Virus record (IMG/VR): IMGVR_UViG_3300025641_000013
Location: 1 to 50,739 of that record
Length of the DNA: 50,739 nucleotides
Source of the DNA: a virus
Reading direction: 5' to 3' (one strand)
Below the pieces are notes generated by a model. It was not told the DNA's origin and ran no database searches. It was given only the letters and a program-made list of their open reading frames with translations. Position numbers and translations under genes: made by a program. Shown one piece after another: positions 9,046 through 19,800 of the stretch (the stretch's first letter is position 1; every line of letters starts with the position of its first letter).

Positions 9046-10260
9046 TTATGGTTTAATTATATGATATGCTACTTTTACTCCCGTATATACAATTGTTCCG
9101 AAAGTAATTTCTCCCGTTAAGGAATTTAAACTTATGCTGTATGTGCTAATTGATTCTACGTCATCTCCATCTACGGTTATGATTACATCTCCATCTGCAT
9201 AGTTGTAGTTTATAAGTTCTGTGAATGTATAGCTAGTAACGTCTGCCGTCATTGTAGCTGAACCCATTCTTACTATTGCAGGGGTTGTTCCTATACCTAC
9301 TACTTGAGATACTGTTCCTGAACTACCGCAATCTCCCGTACAACTTAATAAGTCTTTTATTTCAGAGGTATAAGCCGCTGCATCCGATGATTTACCGCAG
9401 TTATATGCGTTCTGAATTAACTGCCAAAGATTAGACGCTCTATTGAATAGCTTCGTTAATCTAGCTTCATCTGTTTTGTTTCCCGTATTTATAGCTGCAT
9501 CTAGTTGCTGCTCTAATGCTTTCATGCAACAATAAAGGTCGCAACCATCACTTCCACCGCTTACATAGATACCCTTAGAGCCTGTTACAGCATCTAGTAG
9601 TGTCCAAGTAACATCCGTAGAAGTTGCGTCTGTATAATACCCGTTAAATGTATATGTAGCATTTGCTGATAAAGCTACTACCGAAGTAATATCAGGGTCG
9701 GTTGAATAGTAAAATACTTTTGTGTTTAATGTCTTTGTAGAACTATCAATGTTAGTTACATAAGAACCTAGCCCTTGTGGGTGCGTAAGTGTTAATGTAC
9801 CCGTTATTGTAGGGTCTACTGAATTATAAGCGTAACTTGTTTCGTCTACTGCTTTAAAGAAAATAGGGTTTATTACGCTATAACTAAGGTCTAAATCAGC
9901 CGTTGGTGAAGAATAAGTGTTATCAAACTGAAATGTTCTTTCAAATTTAACCAAAGGTGCTGCTACATCGAAATACGTTAGCGTTATTTGATAAGAACCT
10001 CTAACAACTAATGAATCAGCATCTTTTGGTAGGTTTATCGTATCGCTAGAGCCACCCGATGTCATATTAGGGTTAGATGTGTCTGTGTTATTATAAAATG
10101 TAGTTCCTTGTGGGTCTACTATCTTAACAAGTATTCTTGAATCTCCCGAAGCCCAACTTAAATCACCAGAAGCATAAGTAGATGTATCTGTAAGTGTTAC
10201 GTTTTTGGCTGCGATAGACTCACCTGTTGTGAATGTTATGTCTGTTGATTGAGTTGCCAT
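9046..10260 (-). CDS. Beta-rich virion protein with central cysteine cluster
   Basis: The 404-residue protein is rich in Thr, Ser and Asp, as is usual for beta-sandwich decoration or fibre proteins. At about residues 238-315 a helical insert carries clustered cysteines (GCDLYCCMKAL, then NCGKSS and LLSCTGDCG). The pattern recalls small helical domains in other Bacteroidota phage structural proteins. The C-terminus again forms predicted beta strands. It has its own TATCTTTG box and lies 3 bp upstream of the signal-peptide gene. The role is probably head or neck decoration; this is inferred. Confidence 0.55.
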   Translation of the reverse strand: MATQSTDITFTTGESIAAKNVTLTDTSTYASGDLSWASGDSRILVKIVDPQGTTFYNNTDTSNPNMTSGGSSDTINLPKDADSLVVRGSYQITLTYFDVAAPLVKFERTFQFDNTYSSPTADLDLSYSVINPIFFKAVDETSYAYNSVDPTITGTLTLTHPQGLGSYVTNIDSSTKTLNTKVFYYSTDPDITSVVALSANATYTFNGYYTDATSTDVTWTLLDAVTGSKGIYVSGGSDGCDLYCCMKALEQQLDAAINTGNKTDEARLTKLFNRASNLWQLIQNAYNCGKSSDAAAYTSEIKDLLSCTGDCGSSGTVSQVVGIGTTPAIVRMGSATMTADVTSYTFTELINYNYADGDVIITVDGDDVESISTYSISLNSLTGEITFGTIVYTGVKVAYHIIKP

Positions 10261-10280
10261 TAGTTATAATTTGTTAAATA

Positions 10281-10288
10281 CAAAGATA
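10281..10288 (-). promoter_or_regulatory. TATCTTTG -7 box
   Basis: Minus-strand TATCTTTG lies 20 nt before the ATG of the gene ending at 9046. It sits just downstream of the terminator at 10289-10322 in the direction of transcription, so a new transcript begins here. Confidence 0.6.
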
Positions 10289-10322
10289 CAAAAAAGGTGG
10301 GAACTGATATGAACCCACCTTT
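10289..10322 (-). terminator. Intrinsic terminator after the 373-residue virion gene
   Basis: On the minus strand AAAGGTGGG pairs with CCCACCTTT (9 bp, 12-nt loop), followed by an unbroken T run. It lies 29 bp after the stop of the gene at 10351-11472. Confidence 0.85.
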
Positions 10323-10350
10323 AATATAAATTATATGTTTAAATTACTGA

Positions 10351-11472
10351 CTACTCATCAGTTATTTTAGACTGCATAGTAAGTTTCAACATTCTTATTA
10401 AATAGCTTTTTAGATTAAAACCATTGAACTCTACATCTTGCTCAATCATTTTAACTACGCCACCTTTGCCTTTCGCTAATTGGTTTTCTGCCTTTTTATC
10501 GTCTAGGAATAAATAAGCACCCGATTGAATAAGAATACCCGCATCCTTAGCCGCTTGTACTAATTCATTTGGACTAAAGCTATCAATTACATCTGGATTT
10601 TCTTCTACGATATAATCATCTCCTATTTCTCCGTTTAACTTGTAAAGGATGTCATTGTAGACTTCTTTACCCGTTCCACCTGATTCACAACAATAATTAA
10701 CTAATACATCTTTCGATAATAGTCCTTTTCTTACTTTTAAGGCGATTACAGGCTCTTTAGTGTCAGCCCATAGTATTTGCCTAGTCAACTTATCAAACTT
10801 GATAATATTAAGCGTAAATGCTCTGTTTATCTGTATTCTAGTTTCTAGTCTAGGGTCATTGATAATCTCTAGTACTTCTTCTGGATTTCTTCTAGCGTGA
10901 GAAATTAAATCCATTTTAAGTTCTTTCTCGTTCAATGGAACATTATTTCTGTCTAAAGTAGTTCTACCTAGTAATTCAGCTAATTGAATTAGGTTTTCTT
11001 CTCTAGCTTCAATAATAAACTGAATTGCTTTGTGAGTTAATTCTTCTGAATCAAATCTTTCTTCCGCATCTTTAGCTTCTGATTCTTCTGTAAAGATTAC
11101 TTCTGCATTTGGGTTTCTTTCTGGATTGCTACCGTTAGAGTTCATTGCTCTTAAATACTCAATAAGCATTGAATTTCTCTTTGGGTCTAAAATCATTATC
11201 TTGTCATTGAATGTGATTTTAGGTGCGGAGATTAATCTGAAATCTTCTTCGCCTTTGTAGTTATTCCACTCATCCATGTATATACTACGCTGCCCATTGC
11301 TAGGGTTGTAAACTGCTATACGCTTGTTTATAACTCCCGTCTTAGGGTTTTCTATGTTTATAATGTCTTTTGCTGGAATTGATACACCTCTGTTTGCGCC
11401 ACTTCTTCGTGGGTCTAGTGCAACGTGTCTTTTGTCTAGTACGAATGTAACGTACTTCTCTAATTGTGCCAT
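10351..11472 (-). CDS. Virion-cluster protein of unknown function
   Basis: The 373-residue protein begins MAQLEKYVTFVLDKRHVALD. It has a charged helical middle (about 130-200, many Glu/Arg) and a central pair of cysteines (NYCCESGG, about residue 259). It sits directly after the capsid gene, has its own TAATTTTG box, and is bounded by terminators on both sides, so it forms a one-gene transcription unit. Position suggests a capsid-associated or head-completion protein. I do not recognise a domain. Confidence 0.5.
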   Translation of the reverse strand: MAQLEKYVTFVLDKRHVALDPRRSGANRGVSIPAKDIINIENPKTGVINKRIAVYNPSNGQRSIYMDEWNNYKGEEDFRLISAPKITFNDKIMILDPKRNSMLIEYLRAMNSNGSNPERNPNAEVIFTEESEAKDAEERFDSEELTHKAIQFIIEAREENLIQLAELLGRTTLDRNNVPLNEKELKMDLISHARRNPEEVLEIINDPRLETRIQINRAFTLNIIKFDKLTRQILWADTKEPVIALKVRKGLLSKDVLVNYCCESGGTGKEVYNDILYKLNGEIGDDYIVEENPDVIDSFSPNELVQAAKDAGILIQSGAYLFLDDKKAENQLAKGKGGVVKMIEQDVEFNGFNLKSYLIRMLKLTMQSKITDE

Positions 11473-11502
11473 AATACTTTATTAAATTAAAATTTGTAAA
11501 TA

Positions 11503-11510
11503 CAAAATTA
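11503..11510 (-). promoter_or_regulatory. TAATTTTG -7 box
   Basis: Matches TAnnTTTG on the minus strand, 30 nt before the ATG at 11472, between the capsid-gene terminator and the next gene. Confidence 0.5.
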
Positions 11511-11524
11511 AACAATTTTTAACA

Positions 11525-11560
11525 AACAAAAAAAGCCCCAATGTTTCCATCAGGGCTTTT
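11525..11560 (-). terminator. Intrinsic terminator after the capsid gene
   Basis: AAAAGCCC pairs with GGGCTTTT (8 bp) and is followed by a T run on the minus strand, 22 bp after the capsid stop. A strong terminator here fits high capsid expression. Confidence 0.88.
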
Positions 11561-11582
11561 AATAGTTTATATAAGGTTAATT

Positions 11583-12995
11583 CTAGTTAGCCTTAAAGAT
11601 ACCATATCGGTTAGCAGCGAATCCTTCAAATCCTCTATCACAAGTCATATGAACGTTAAGTTCAGCAACATCTGATGTTGGTATTTGAGCCAATCCACCT
11701 GTTTCCCATTGACGGAATCCCATATTAGAACCTTTAGTCTCTAAGTAGTTTAATCTTAAAGAAGGTACTGAAGATGTTCCTCCACCAAATTGTGGTACGA
11801 TTACGTTATCAGAAGGAATTACTAAGCCCATATTAGTGAACTTTTGTCCTTCAGCTCCTAGACCCCAAGGCTTATCAAAGATAGATAAGTGTTTTTTATC
11901 GAAAGCAAATCCACCATAAGTGATTTCTCCGAATCCAAACGCTACACTTCTTGAATCAGAAGGAGTTCCGTTGTAAGAAATACCACCTGCTGTTAAGCCA
12001 GTTGTAGCTCTCATAAGGTTGTCGATTTCAACAGAAAGAGTATGACCAACCCACATTGTGTTTTTTCTACTTCCTTCGTATTTAACCAACTTAGCAGCTA
12101 AACTATCGAAATCATCTAAAGCAAATGAACCAACGTTGTAAGTCTCTACGTTTCCGTAAGCTTCCATCCAAGGAATAAGACCTTGACTTCCTAATACAGT
12201 TCCAAATCCTGATGTGTCAGCCAAAGTAGTGTTAGTTACTTGGTCGCCAATCAACATAGACTGCTCTAATTCTACCATAAGTACTTTGTAAGCGTCATAA
12301 ACAGCTTCGTTGTACCATCCGCTAGAGTTACCATCTTTACCTAAGTTCTCGAACCAAGTTTCAGTAGCAGTTTCTCTGTCTGTTACTTTGTGGTCGTTTC
12401 TTAGAGTTTGGATTGTATTCTTATATTCAAATACAGTCTTACTAGAAGAAGTTCTTTGAGAAGAAGCCTCACCCATTAAGTTGTAAGCGATTATAATAGT
12501 ATCAGTAGTTGCTACTGCTGGAATAGCATCTGTTGGATTCAAAGGAATTACATCGTAATCCGCTCCTGACACACCCGTAACCAAACCTTTTACTCGGTTA
12601 GGGAACATTAATACGTCATTCACTCTTACAGGGTAAGTAGTTGTGTTTCCAGTTTGTACATAAGCTCCACCGTTATTAGCGGCATCCCACTTATAAGCTG
12701 TTGCAATTGTATGAGTAACTGAAGCTCCTGCTGAACCTGCTGATTCTGCTCCTGCTAGTTTTACTACTTCCTTAATATAATCAGACTCAACGTGAATATA
12801 CTCGTTGTTCTTGATTCCGTTCATAGCCATAGTCATCTCACAAAATCCAGAAATCATCTGGTTTCCGAAAGGATTAACTAAAGTTGGGTCGATGTTTGGT
12901 TTACGAATCGACTGGTCGTATGTCAATGCAAGCGAATCAACGTATGTGTTGTTTGTGTAATTCGCTGTAGTTGCTGGTGTTGTATTAAATCCCAT
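11583..12995 (-). CDS. Major capsid protein
   Basis: The 470-residue protein has no signal peptide, a polar N-arm (MGFNTTPATTANYTNNTYVDS) and then a mixed alpha/beta body rich in Gly, Ala and Thr, consistent with an HK97-fold coat protein of the Bacteroidota podovirus type. It sits between a scaffold-like protein and head/tail genes, in the conserved terminase-portal-scaffold-capsid order, and is followed at once by a strong terminator. Capsid identity is inferred from order, length, composition and terminator rather than from a specific motif. Confidence 0.78.
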   Translation of the reverse strand: MGFNTTPATTANYTNNTYVDSLALTYDQSIRKPNIDPTLVNPFGNQMISGFCEMTMAMNGIKNNEYIHVESDYIKEVVKLAGAESAGSAGASVTHTIATAYKWDAANNGGAYVQTGNTTTYPVRVNDVLMFPNRVKGLVTGVSGADYDVIPLNPTDAIPAVATTDTIIIAYNLMGEASSQRTSSSKTVFEYKNTIQTLRNDHKVTDRETATETWFENLGKDGNSSGWYNEAVYDAYKVLMVELEQSMLIGDQVTNTTLADTSGFGTVLGSQGLIPWMEAYGNVETYNVGSFALDDFDSLAAKLVKYEGSRKNTMWVGHTLSVEIDNLMRATTGLTAGGISYNGTPSDSRSVAFGFGEITYGGFAFDKKHLSIFDKPWGLGAEGQKFTNMGLVIPSDNVIVPQFGGGTSSVPSLRLNYLETKGSNMGFRQWETGGLAQIPTSDVAELNVHMTCDRGFEGFAANRYGIFKAN

Positions 12996-13018
12996 TTTTA
13001 TTGTTTAAAAAAATTGTT

Positions 13019-14185
13019 TTACATAATTGTCGGTATATGGGCTTTTCTATATGCGTCTGCGTTCCTATCCTTAGCTACCTCATTTGGTTTGGCTGTGGTT
13101 TCGGGCAAAGAGGCATTAGTTAAGTCATTAACCGCTTCTTTCTTATTCTTAGCTGAATTATGCTCCAACATCTTCTTGTGAATACCAGACCTTAACTCTG
13201 GGTTTTGCCAAATTAAATTCTCGACTGTGACTGCTAAACCTTCGTCCTTAACACGATTTTCTATAGAGCCGTTTTCGTCAATTAATAATCTGAAGTCATT
13301 CTTAAAGATATTTCCTAAAGCTTCATTCAATGTGCTTACATTTTCTTTTGAGAACTCGTATTGTATTACGTCATCCCCTACTTTAATATCGTAAGCACTA
13401 TTCTTATTAAAGTAATCATTAACCTTTGCCTTAAACTGTCTTTCCGCTTTTGGAAGGAAAGTTTGTAGCCTTTTTTCTTCTTCTTGAGCCGTTATCCTTT
13501 GTTCATCCTGCGGATTCATAGGTGGCTTTGCATTTTCTTGTCTTTCTTTTAGCTTACCTAAGTAAGTTTCAGCCTTTATGTCTAAGTCAGCTTTTGCTCG
13601 TTTATGCTCTCTGTCCTCTGCCGAAAAATCTTCGTCATACAAAGCGTCATAATCATTCTCTAACTTAGCTCTTAGCTTCTCCTCTGATACATTAGGAAAG
13701 TCTAATTTATACCCCTCTAACACAACGTCTAATGCTTGGTTTACATCATTCAAGTTATACTTATTGTAATCTTTAGTTGTTAAAGACCAATAGCTGTTGT
13801 CATTTAAGTCGTAACCTTGCGCTTCTAACTCTCTTGCTCTCTTAATAAAATCACTTTCTTCTGTTACATTTGATTGTGATTCTAACCATTCTTGCTTTTG
13901 AGCCTCGAAGTCTTCTTGTGTTAAATAACCTAAGTCTTTGGCTTTAGAGCGCACCAAATCTTCATTTAGTTCTGGTGCTTGCTCCTCAACCGATGGAGGT
14001 TGGGACACGTTATCTTCTACGACAGCTTCTTCCACTATCGCATCTTTTATAGGTTCTTCCGTTTGTGCAACGGGAGTTTCGTTTTCTACTACTTCAGTTG
14101 CTTCTTGTGCAACCTCTTCTGATTTCAAAGAACTATATTCGTCCTTGCTTTTTCCTAAGCTAGTGTTTATTTCTATTCCGTCCAT
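13019..14185 (-). CDS. Scaffold-like acidic coiled-coil protein
   Basis: The 388 residues are highly charged. A Glu/Val-rich acidic N-terminal third (residues 20-75) is followed by long helical segments rich in Lys, Glu and Gln (about 150-260). The protein lies between portal and capsid genes, where scaffolding proteins are encoded. No protease catalytic motif is visible. The TAATTTTG box at 14207-14214 may start transcription of this gene and the capsid gene. A minor head protein is the alternative. Confidence 0.6.
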   Translation of the reverse strand: MDGIEINTSLGKSKDEYSSLKSEEVAQEATEVVENETPVAQTEEPIKDAIVEEAVVEDNVSQPPSVEEQAPELNEDLVRSKAKDLGYLTQEDFEAQKQEWLESQSNVTEESDFIKRARELEAQGYDLNDNSYWSLTTKDYNKYNLNDVNQALDVVLEGYKLDFPNVSEEKLRAKLENDYDALYDEDFSAEDREHKRAKADLDIKAETYLGKLKERQENAKPPMNPQDEQRITAQEEEKRLQTFLPKAERQFKAKVNDYFNKNSAYDIKVGDDVIQYEFSKENVSTLNEALGNIFKNDFRLLIDENGSIENRVKDEGLAVTVENLIWQNPELRSGIHKKMLEHNSAKNKKEAVNDLTNASLPETTAKPNEVAKDRNADAYRKAHIPTIM

Positions 14186-14206
14186 AATAAATTAAATTGA
14201 TATATA

Positions 14207-14214
14207 CAAAATTA
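14207..14214 (-). promoter_or_regulatory. TAATTTTG -7 box before the scaffold-like gene
   Basis: Fits TAnnTTTG on the minus strand, 21 nt before the ATG at 14185, in the gap after the portal gene. Confidence 0.5.
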
Positions 14215-14235
14215 ATAAGATTTTTTAACAAAAAC

Positions 14236-16773
14236 CTAAGCCTGTGTTTGACCCGTTGATGCGGCTCTTTTCTGTGCGTCATCTGCTGGTCTAGGTGTGC
14301 TTCTTAAAGGCTGTGGTATTCCCCTCTTACCGCCACCACCGCTAGGCGTAGAGCTAGGAGTAGATGTTAATGAAGAAGATGGTGAGCCGCTAGGGGTGTT
14401 GTTTAATACCTCTGTTTCTGCGTTTGTGTTCATACTTGTTTTTATCAAGTCTTGGTCTACTTCACCCTTTAAAACAGTTCCTAATCTTACTTCTCCTGCT
14501 TTTACTTTCTCTAACTCAGCCTTAAATTGATACTCAGTTTGCATTTTTTGCATAGCGAAACTATGCTCTATTTTCATTAATTCTAAGTCTGCTGCTTTTG
14601 CCGCTTGATTACTTTGAATCTGAATTTGACCATTAGCTTGCTGTAATTCAATAGAGCGTTGGTGCGCCTTCTGCATAAACTTGTCTGCCGCTCTAGCTAG
14701 ATATTCGTTAGCTGCTTTATAGCTTCCCGCTTCTAATACCTCTCTTGACCTATTAGCTTCTGCCACTGATATTTGCCCTTGTTGTATCGCAATTTTAACA
14801 GACTCTTCAAACAATGCTTTTTGTTGTTCTGACGGCTTAAACTTAATTGATATGCCTAATTCAGCATTTGTAAGTTCTTTACTTGCTTTAAGCACCTCTA
14901 CTCGCAAGCTACCCATAGCCATTTTATAGCCGTTAACTTTTATGCCTCTAGCTATATTATGCTTAATCATTAAGGCTATCCTATCTGATGTACGCTCTAT
15001 GATATTAGTGTATGCGTCTGTAAGTTGTTTTGTTGCGGAGTTATAAGCAGATTCTCTCTTTTCTTCTACGCCTACTAATGCGCCTTTAGCTGCTGCTGTT
15101 CCATCTATTGTAGGGTTAATACCACTCACTTGATACATTTGAGATACCCAATGATTGTATATGCCTACTAATCTCTCTACGTCTGATGATAATCCGTTTT
15201 CTAATTCTTTTATAGGTGGTTGACCCGTTAGTGTTTGAGGTCTACCATTCTTATCGTGAGAGCGGTAGTATATTCTACCCGTCTTATCGTAAATCTCTGC
15301 TAGTCCCTTATCGTCTACCAAACCGCTACCCATTCCAGATGTAACCCCTTGTAGGGCGGAAATATCTATTGCAACGTTCTTTGGTCTTGCCTGACTAATT
15401 AAGTGCTGTATCTTTTGCTCTATATTAATCATTTGACGTACATAAGGAATCATTGATTCAGTCATCCCTTGACTCATAGTATCTTGTACGTTAGGCGTGT
15501 AGAACACTAAGTCAAATTCTGCATTAGTGTCAATTACCTTGTCCTTAATGCGTCTTACTATGTCGTTTTTCTTTTTGTACCCGAAACATTTATTTGTATC
15601 ACATACTAAGTAGCCTTCGTAAATGTCTATAACAGACTTTCTGATTACTTCTGTTACGCCTCTTTTCTTAACTTTCTTTCCTTCTTCATCCTCGTAATAC
15701 TCTGTGTAATTACTAGGTACTTTATCAAATGATACGCTATTTCCCTTCTTAGACTTTTTCTCTCTCCATACCTTGTGGTTTTCAGACTTGAATTGCCCAA
15801 ACATAACAAGAACATTAAAGTTATCATATTCATTTGAAGTTATCCCTTCTTGGTAGTAAGAACCAAATGACCAACTCTGATTAGATACGCTTCCTTTATT
15901 TCCTGCATATCTCTTTGCTATGTCAAATAGTTCTGATTCTGATAACTCTCCGTTTGAACGTTGTCTTAGTTCATTTATAGTCATCTCTAGCACTATGCCT
16001 ACATAGGTTGCGTCTGATGCGTCTGGCTTAGTGAAATAAGAGTATATTAAGTTTTTTCTGTCTATTGCTTCTGTTATAATGTTACCGTTTCTATCGAACC
16101 TAGTCCAAGTTCCTGCGCTGTCTAAAACGTGCAAATCCCTTGATATAGTTTTCTTTATTTCCTCGAAACTATTGTTTGCGTAAACATATCGTATTCCATT
16201 TTCAATAGACTCTTCTTCTTCTGTTTTCCAATTTAATTCTGCATCAAATTGTACTTCGTCTATTGTGTCTGGAGCGTCTTTTACCTCTTCTTTTATCTTG
16301 TCTAAGCCCGATGTGTCTTGACCTTGCGCTTCCATCTTAGCGATAGCGGCTTTAATCTTAACCTTACCGAACATCTCTTTCATTCGGTTATCTAACTTAT
16401 CTGTGCTGTCTTTGTCTATTGCCGTAGCAATTACATCGTAAGGTCTGTCTATTAGCTTGTTAGAAGAAATGTTGATTAGGTTCTTTAATACCCCTGCTGC
16501 TGCGGGAGTGAAATCTTTAGATAATAATGATGTATTACCATCTTCTAAAGTATCTCTGTCTTTATACTCCTCAATTGAAGGCGTACCCATAGCAAAGTTC
16601 CGTAAAGTAACAAACTTCTTTCTTTGGTCGAAAAAGTTATTAGCATCATTACTATGCTCACCCCACATAGCCCTAAGATAAGCTAGACCATACTCTCGTG
16701 TAGCTTTCTTCTCTTCAGAATCAAATGGGTTTGGGAATCCTCTAAAGGATTTTTGAGCTTTTATATTATCCAA
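14236..16773 (-). CDS. Portal protein, probable TTG start
   Basis: The 845-residue protein directly follows the terminase gene, and its size and helix-rich make-up fit portals of Bacteroidota podoviruses. The C-terminal 120 residues are a long Gln/Lys/Glu-rich helix followed by a Ser/Pro/Gly-rich tail (SGSPSSSLTSTPSS). The first initiation codon in the open frame is TTG at 16771-16773. No in-frame ATG lies between the TATCTTTG box (16793-16800) and there, and the next ATG would remove over 30 residues. The portal forms the dodecameric channel through which DNA enters and leaves the head. Assignment is by context and size. Confidence 0.75.
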   Translation of the reverse strand: MDNIKAQKSFRGFPNPFDSEEKKATREYGLAYLRAMWGEHSNDANNFFDQRKKFVTLRNFAMGTPSIEEYKDRDTLEDGNTSLLSKDFTPAAAGVLKNLINISSNKLIDRPYDVIATAIDKDSTDKLDNRMKEMFGKVKIKAAIAKMEAQGQDTSGLDKIKEEVKDAPDTIDEVQFDAELNWKTEEEESIENGIRYVYANNSFEEIKKTISRDLHVLDSAGTWTRFDRNGNIITEAIDRKNLIYSYFTKPDASDATYVGIVLEMTINELRQRSNGELSESELFDIAKRYAGNKGSVSNQSWSFGSYYQEGITSNEYDNFNVLVMFGQFKSENHKVWREKKSKKGNSVSFDKVPSNYTEYYEDEEGKKVKKRGVTEVIRKSVIDIYEGYLVCDTNKCFGYKKKNDIVRRIKDKVIDTNAEFDLVFYTPNVQDTMSQGMTESMIPYVRQMINIEQKIQHLISQARPKNVAIDISALQGVTSGMGSGLVDDKGLAEIYDKTGRIYYRSHDKNGRPQTLTGQPPIKELENGLSSDVERLVGIYNHWVSQMYQVSGINPTIDGTAAAKGALVGVEEKRESAYNSATKQLTDAYTNIIERTSDRIALMIKHNIARGIKVNGYKMAMGSLRVEVLKASKELTNAELGISIKFKPSEQQKALFEESVKIAIQQGQISVAEANRSREVLEAGSYKAANEYLARAADKFMQKAHQRSIELQQANGQIQIQSNQAAKAADLELMKIEHSFAMQKMQTEYQFKAELEKVKAGEVRLGTVLKGEVDQDLIKTSMNTNAETEVLNNTPSGSPSSSLTSTPSSTPSGGGGKRGIPQPLRSTPRPADDAQKRAASTGQTQA

Positions 16774-16792
16774 GTTGCTGAATTTCTTTTTA

Positions 16793-16800
16793 CAAAGATA
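16793..16800 (-). promoter_or_regulatory. TATCTTTG -7 box before the portal gene
   Basis: Minus-strand match to TAnnTTTG, 19 nt before the TTG start of the portal gene. Confidence 0.55.
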
Positions 16801-16828
16801 CTAAAATTAAGATTAATTAACTATAAAG

Positions 16829-19800
16829 TTATTTAACCTTATATATTTTATGAAAACTCATTACATTAAAGTCTGCGGGAGCTGATAATTCTGACGTATC
16901 TATATTCATTCTACTCATTTTACACGCTAGTATTGCTATCATATATGCCACCGTTGCATCGTAGGGAGTCCAATTGTCTACCTCGAAATCTTGTAAATCT
17001 TCTATTAGGTTAGGGAATGGCATTGAGCCGTAAGCAGGGCTACCCGTTTGGTCTAATTCAATATAACCTATATCATCTACAATATGCGCTCTAGTAACGT
17101 TTACTAGGTTCTCTCGTATTCCTCCATTAGTTGCGTTATAAAAGCCTCTCTCTTTAAACTTTTTCTTTTGGTCTTTCTCTAGTTCGTTGTACATTAAGTA
17201 TTCTTCACATCGTTTATTCTCGAAATGACGAATCAATACTGACCCTGCGTTATTCTCTACGAACACTCTAGCTGAATAGAATACAGCCATCATTCTCATA
17301 TCCTCTGCAAAATCCGTTGGGTGGTCTTGTCTGTATAGATATTCGCATACAGCTTTAGGTGTTTTATTTCCCATATAACCTATATCAAGAACTGCGTAAG
17401 CTGCGTTATCAGAGCCGCTTCCTACTACGGGTGCTTTAAGGTTTGTAGGGTCAATGCCTATTCTAACGTGTTCTCTTGTTGGTTCTCTACCGTATTCTGA
17501 TATTCTGTATTGGTTTCTATCTTCTGTTGGCGGCATCCATGCAACAGTCCATCTACCGTTTTCCTTGTCTTCTTGAAAGCCTACTTCGTTTTCTTCTCCG
17601 TTTTTCCAATAGAAGTTACCTCGTCTGTTTTCTGCGTAAATACCTTCATCTTCGTTATATTGTGATTGCTGCTGTATCTTAGCTAACGCCCAAGGACTTG
17701 CTGTTGATTCCATTAACCACATATCAGATTCTCTTAATGGATATTTCCTTCTGTATGATATAAGCTCAGAGCCACTTAATCTAGCCATTTCAGCTTCGTG
17801 AAACCTTCTAGCGTACTCTCTGTCTGAATACCCCCACTCATCAACCTTATACCCGTAATCAGCAGGTATAAAGAGTTTTCTTAATCCACTTATAGTTCTA
17901 CCAAGTAAAGGGTCTAATGTCTTAACATTTGAGTTATCCCAAATCTTTTTAAATCTAGCACCCCCAAATCTCTCCATATCCTCTACGGTTGTAGTATGCA
18001 AGGACTTACCTACCACCTTATCCCTAGACATAAAGCATTTAGAGTTTACCTCCCAACGCTCATCTACTTCTGCTACACCTTTCTCTACCTTTCCTTCCTC
18101 ATCGTAGTACCCAAATCTAAACCCTAATCCATCTTGAGCCATATTGTTAGCGGGGAACGGCTTAATCCAAGAGTCTAATACATATTGGTATTCCTTTACT
18201 TCGCCCTTAGAACTTTTCTTTTGTGGTGCGGTAAAATATATAGCGTTACTTCTTTTTGTTTCACCCGTATCAATAGGCTTAAAGAAGTCTGGTAGACGTT
18301 GCCAAGATTCTTGTATTTTTAAGAATACCTCTACGGCATCTTTATTTGTTTTAGATTGTATAGCGCACTTAGCACCCTCTAACATCATTGCTGTTGTATA
18401 GCATATAGCCCCGCCAACAGATGTATTATGTGTTACAGTATATGATTTTCCAGCTAAATATAAGCTATTCTTAGAATCCACTGATATGCACTTCACAGGC
18501 TTACTGTCTATTACCTCTATCTTTTCTATGCTTTTTACAAACCTTCTTTTAGATTTAGGGTAGTGCCATCTCTCTGACTTTCTTTTTAATCGAAATGGAT
18601 TGAACTTAGTCATTGTGTTTATACGGTAAACCTCGCATCTATACATAGAGTCATCACTACGTCTCATTGTAGCTATCTTAGTTTCAATTACACATTTTTC
18701 GCCTAAAGACCTTAAAACTTCCGCTATATCATCCGATAAGGCTTTGCTTTTCTGTGTAATTTCAATACTCTTTCCGTTTTTCCCTATACTCCCATCCGAG
18801 TCCATTAATCCCCTAATAAGTTCTTGGCGCTGACTTATTGATGAGTGTTTATATATTTCTGGTATTTTTTTGCTTCTATCGTCTGCACTATTCTTTTTTA
18901 TGAATCCAAGTTTCTTTAGTTTAGAAAGCATCCCATCTGTTGCGGTGAATTGACCTAATTTATTAGTGGATTTATACGTCCCAAGAAGCGTTACCTCATA
19001 ATCTGTTCTGCATTTTTTTGAAACATAATTTATTCCTAAATCATCTAAATATTCAGTTATATTATGTAAATCAAGTTCTCCACAATGTATCTTAGAGTTA
19101 TACGAACCCCCGTCTCCTAACCAATATCCAAAAAGATAAGGGTCTATTGGTAAATTCTTGTACTTATATTCGGTGGGTTTTGATATTTTTATATGAAAGT
19201 TCCTTTCACGACTATAAACCATTAGTGGCATCTGCTTCATTTGCTTTGTGGTTAAAACATCTGAACTTCCTTTGTTTTTTTTACCCCTTCCTCTACGACA
19301 GTTATATGTCATTACTTCCCATTGGTGGTCATCGTCTGCATCCAAGTAAGTGCCATCATCAAACCACACTCGATTAACAACCCTTTCCACTTGAAGTCCT
19401 GTAACGTAAGTGATATTGCAAGGCTTACCATTCTCATCAAATACCTTATCACCAACCTCTAAGTCTTTCATTTTCACGAATCCGTTAGGAGTTGGAATAT
19501 CTGTATCTACACATAGAGCTTTCCCGAATCTTCTACAAGTCCCCCAAACCGCACCCAATGAACTTTTGTCCTTCTCTGTACAATCCCAATGGTAGAAGGT
19601 ATCTCTCTGTGCATCAATGAAATCTGGAGTTGTGTATGTGCCATCATTAACGGATGGTATTATCCACCATTGAAGCATAAAGTAATGCTTACCCGTTACA
19701 TATTCTAGTTGGTTGCCATTATAGAAGTGTATGCCCTCGTCTAGCCTTCGCTGTTCTTCTGCTACAAATTCTATTAATTCGCTTTCGGATAGCGTGTCTA

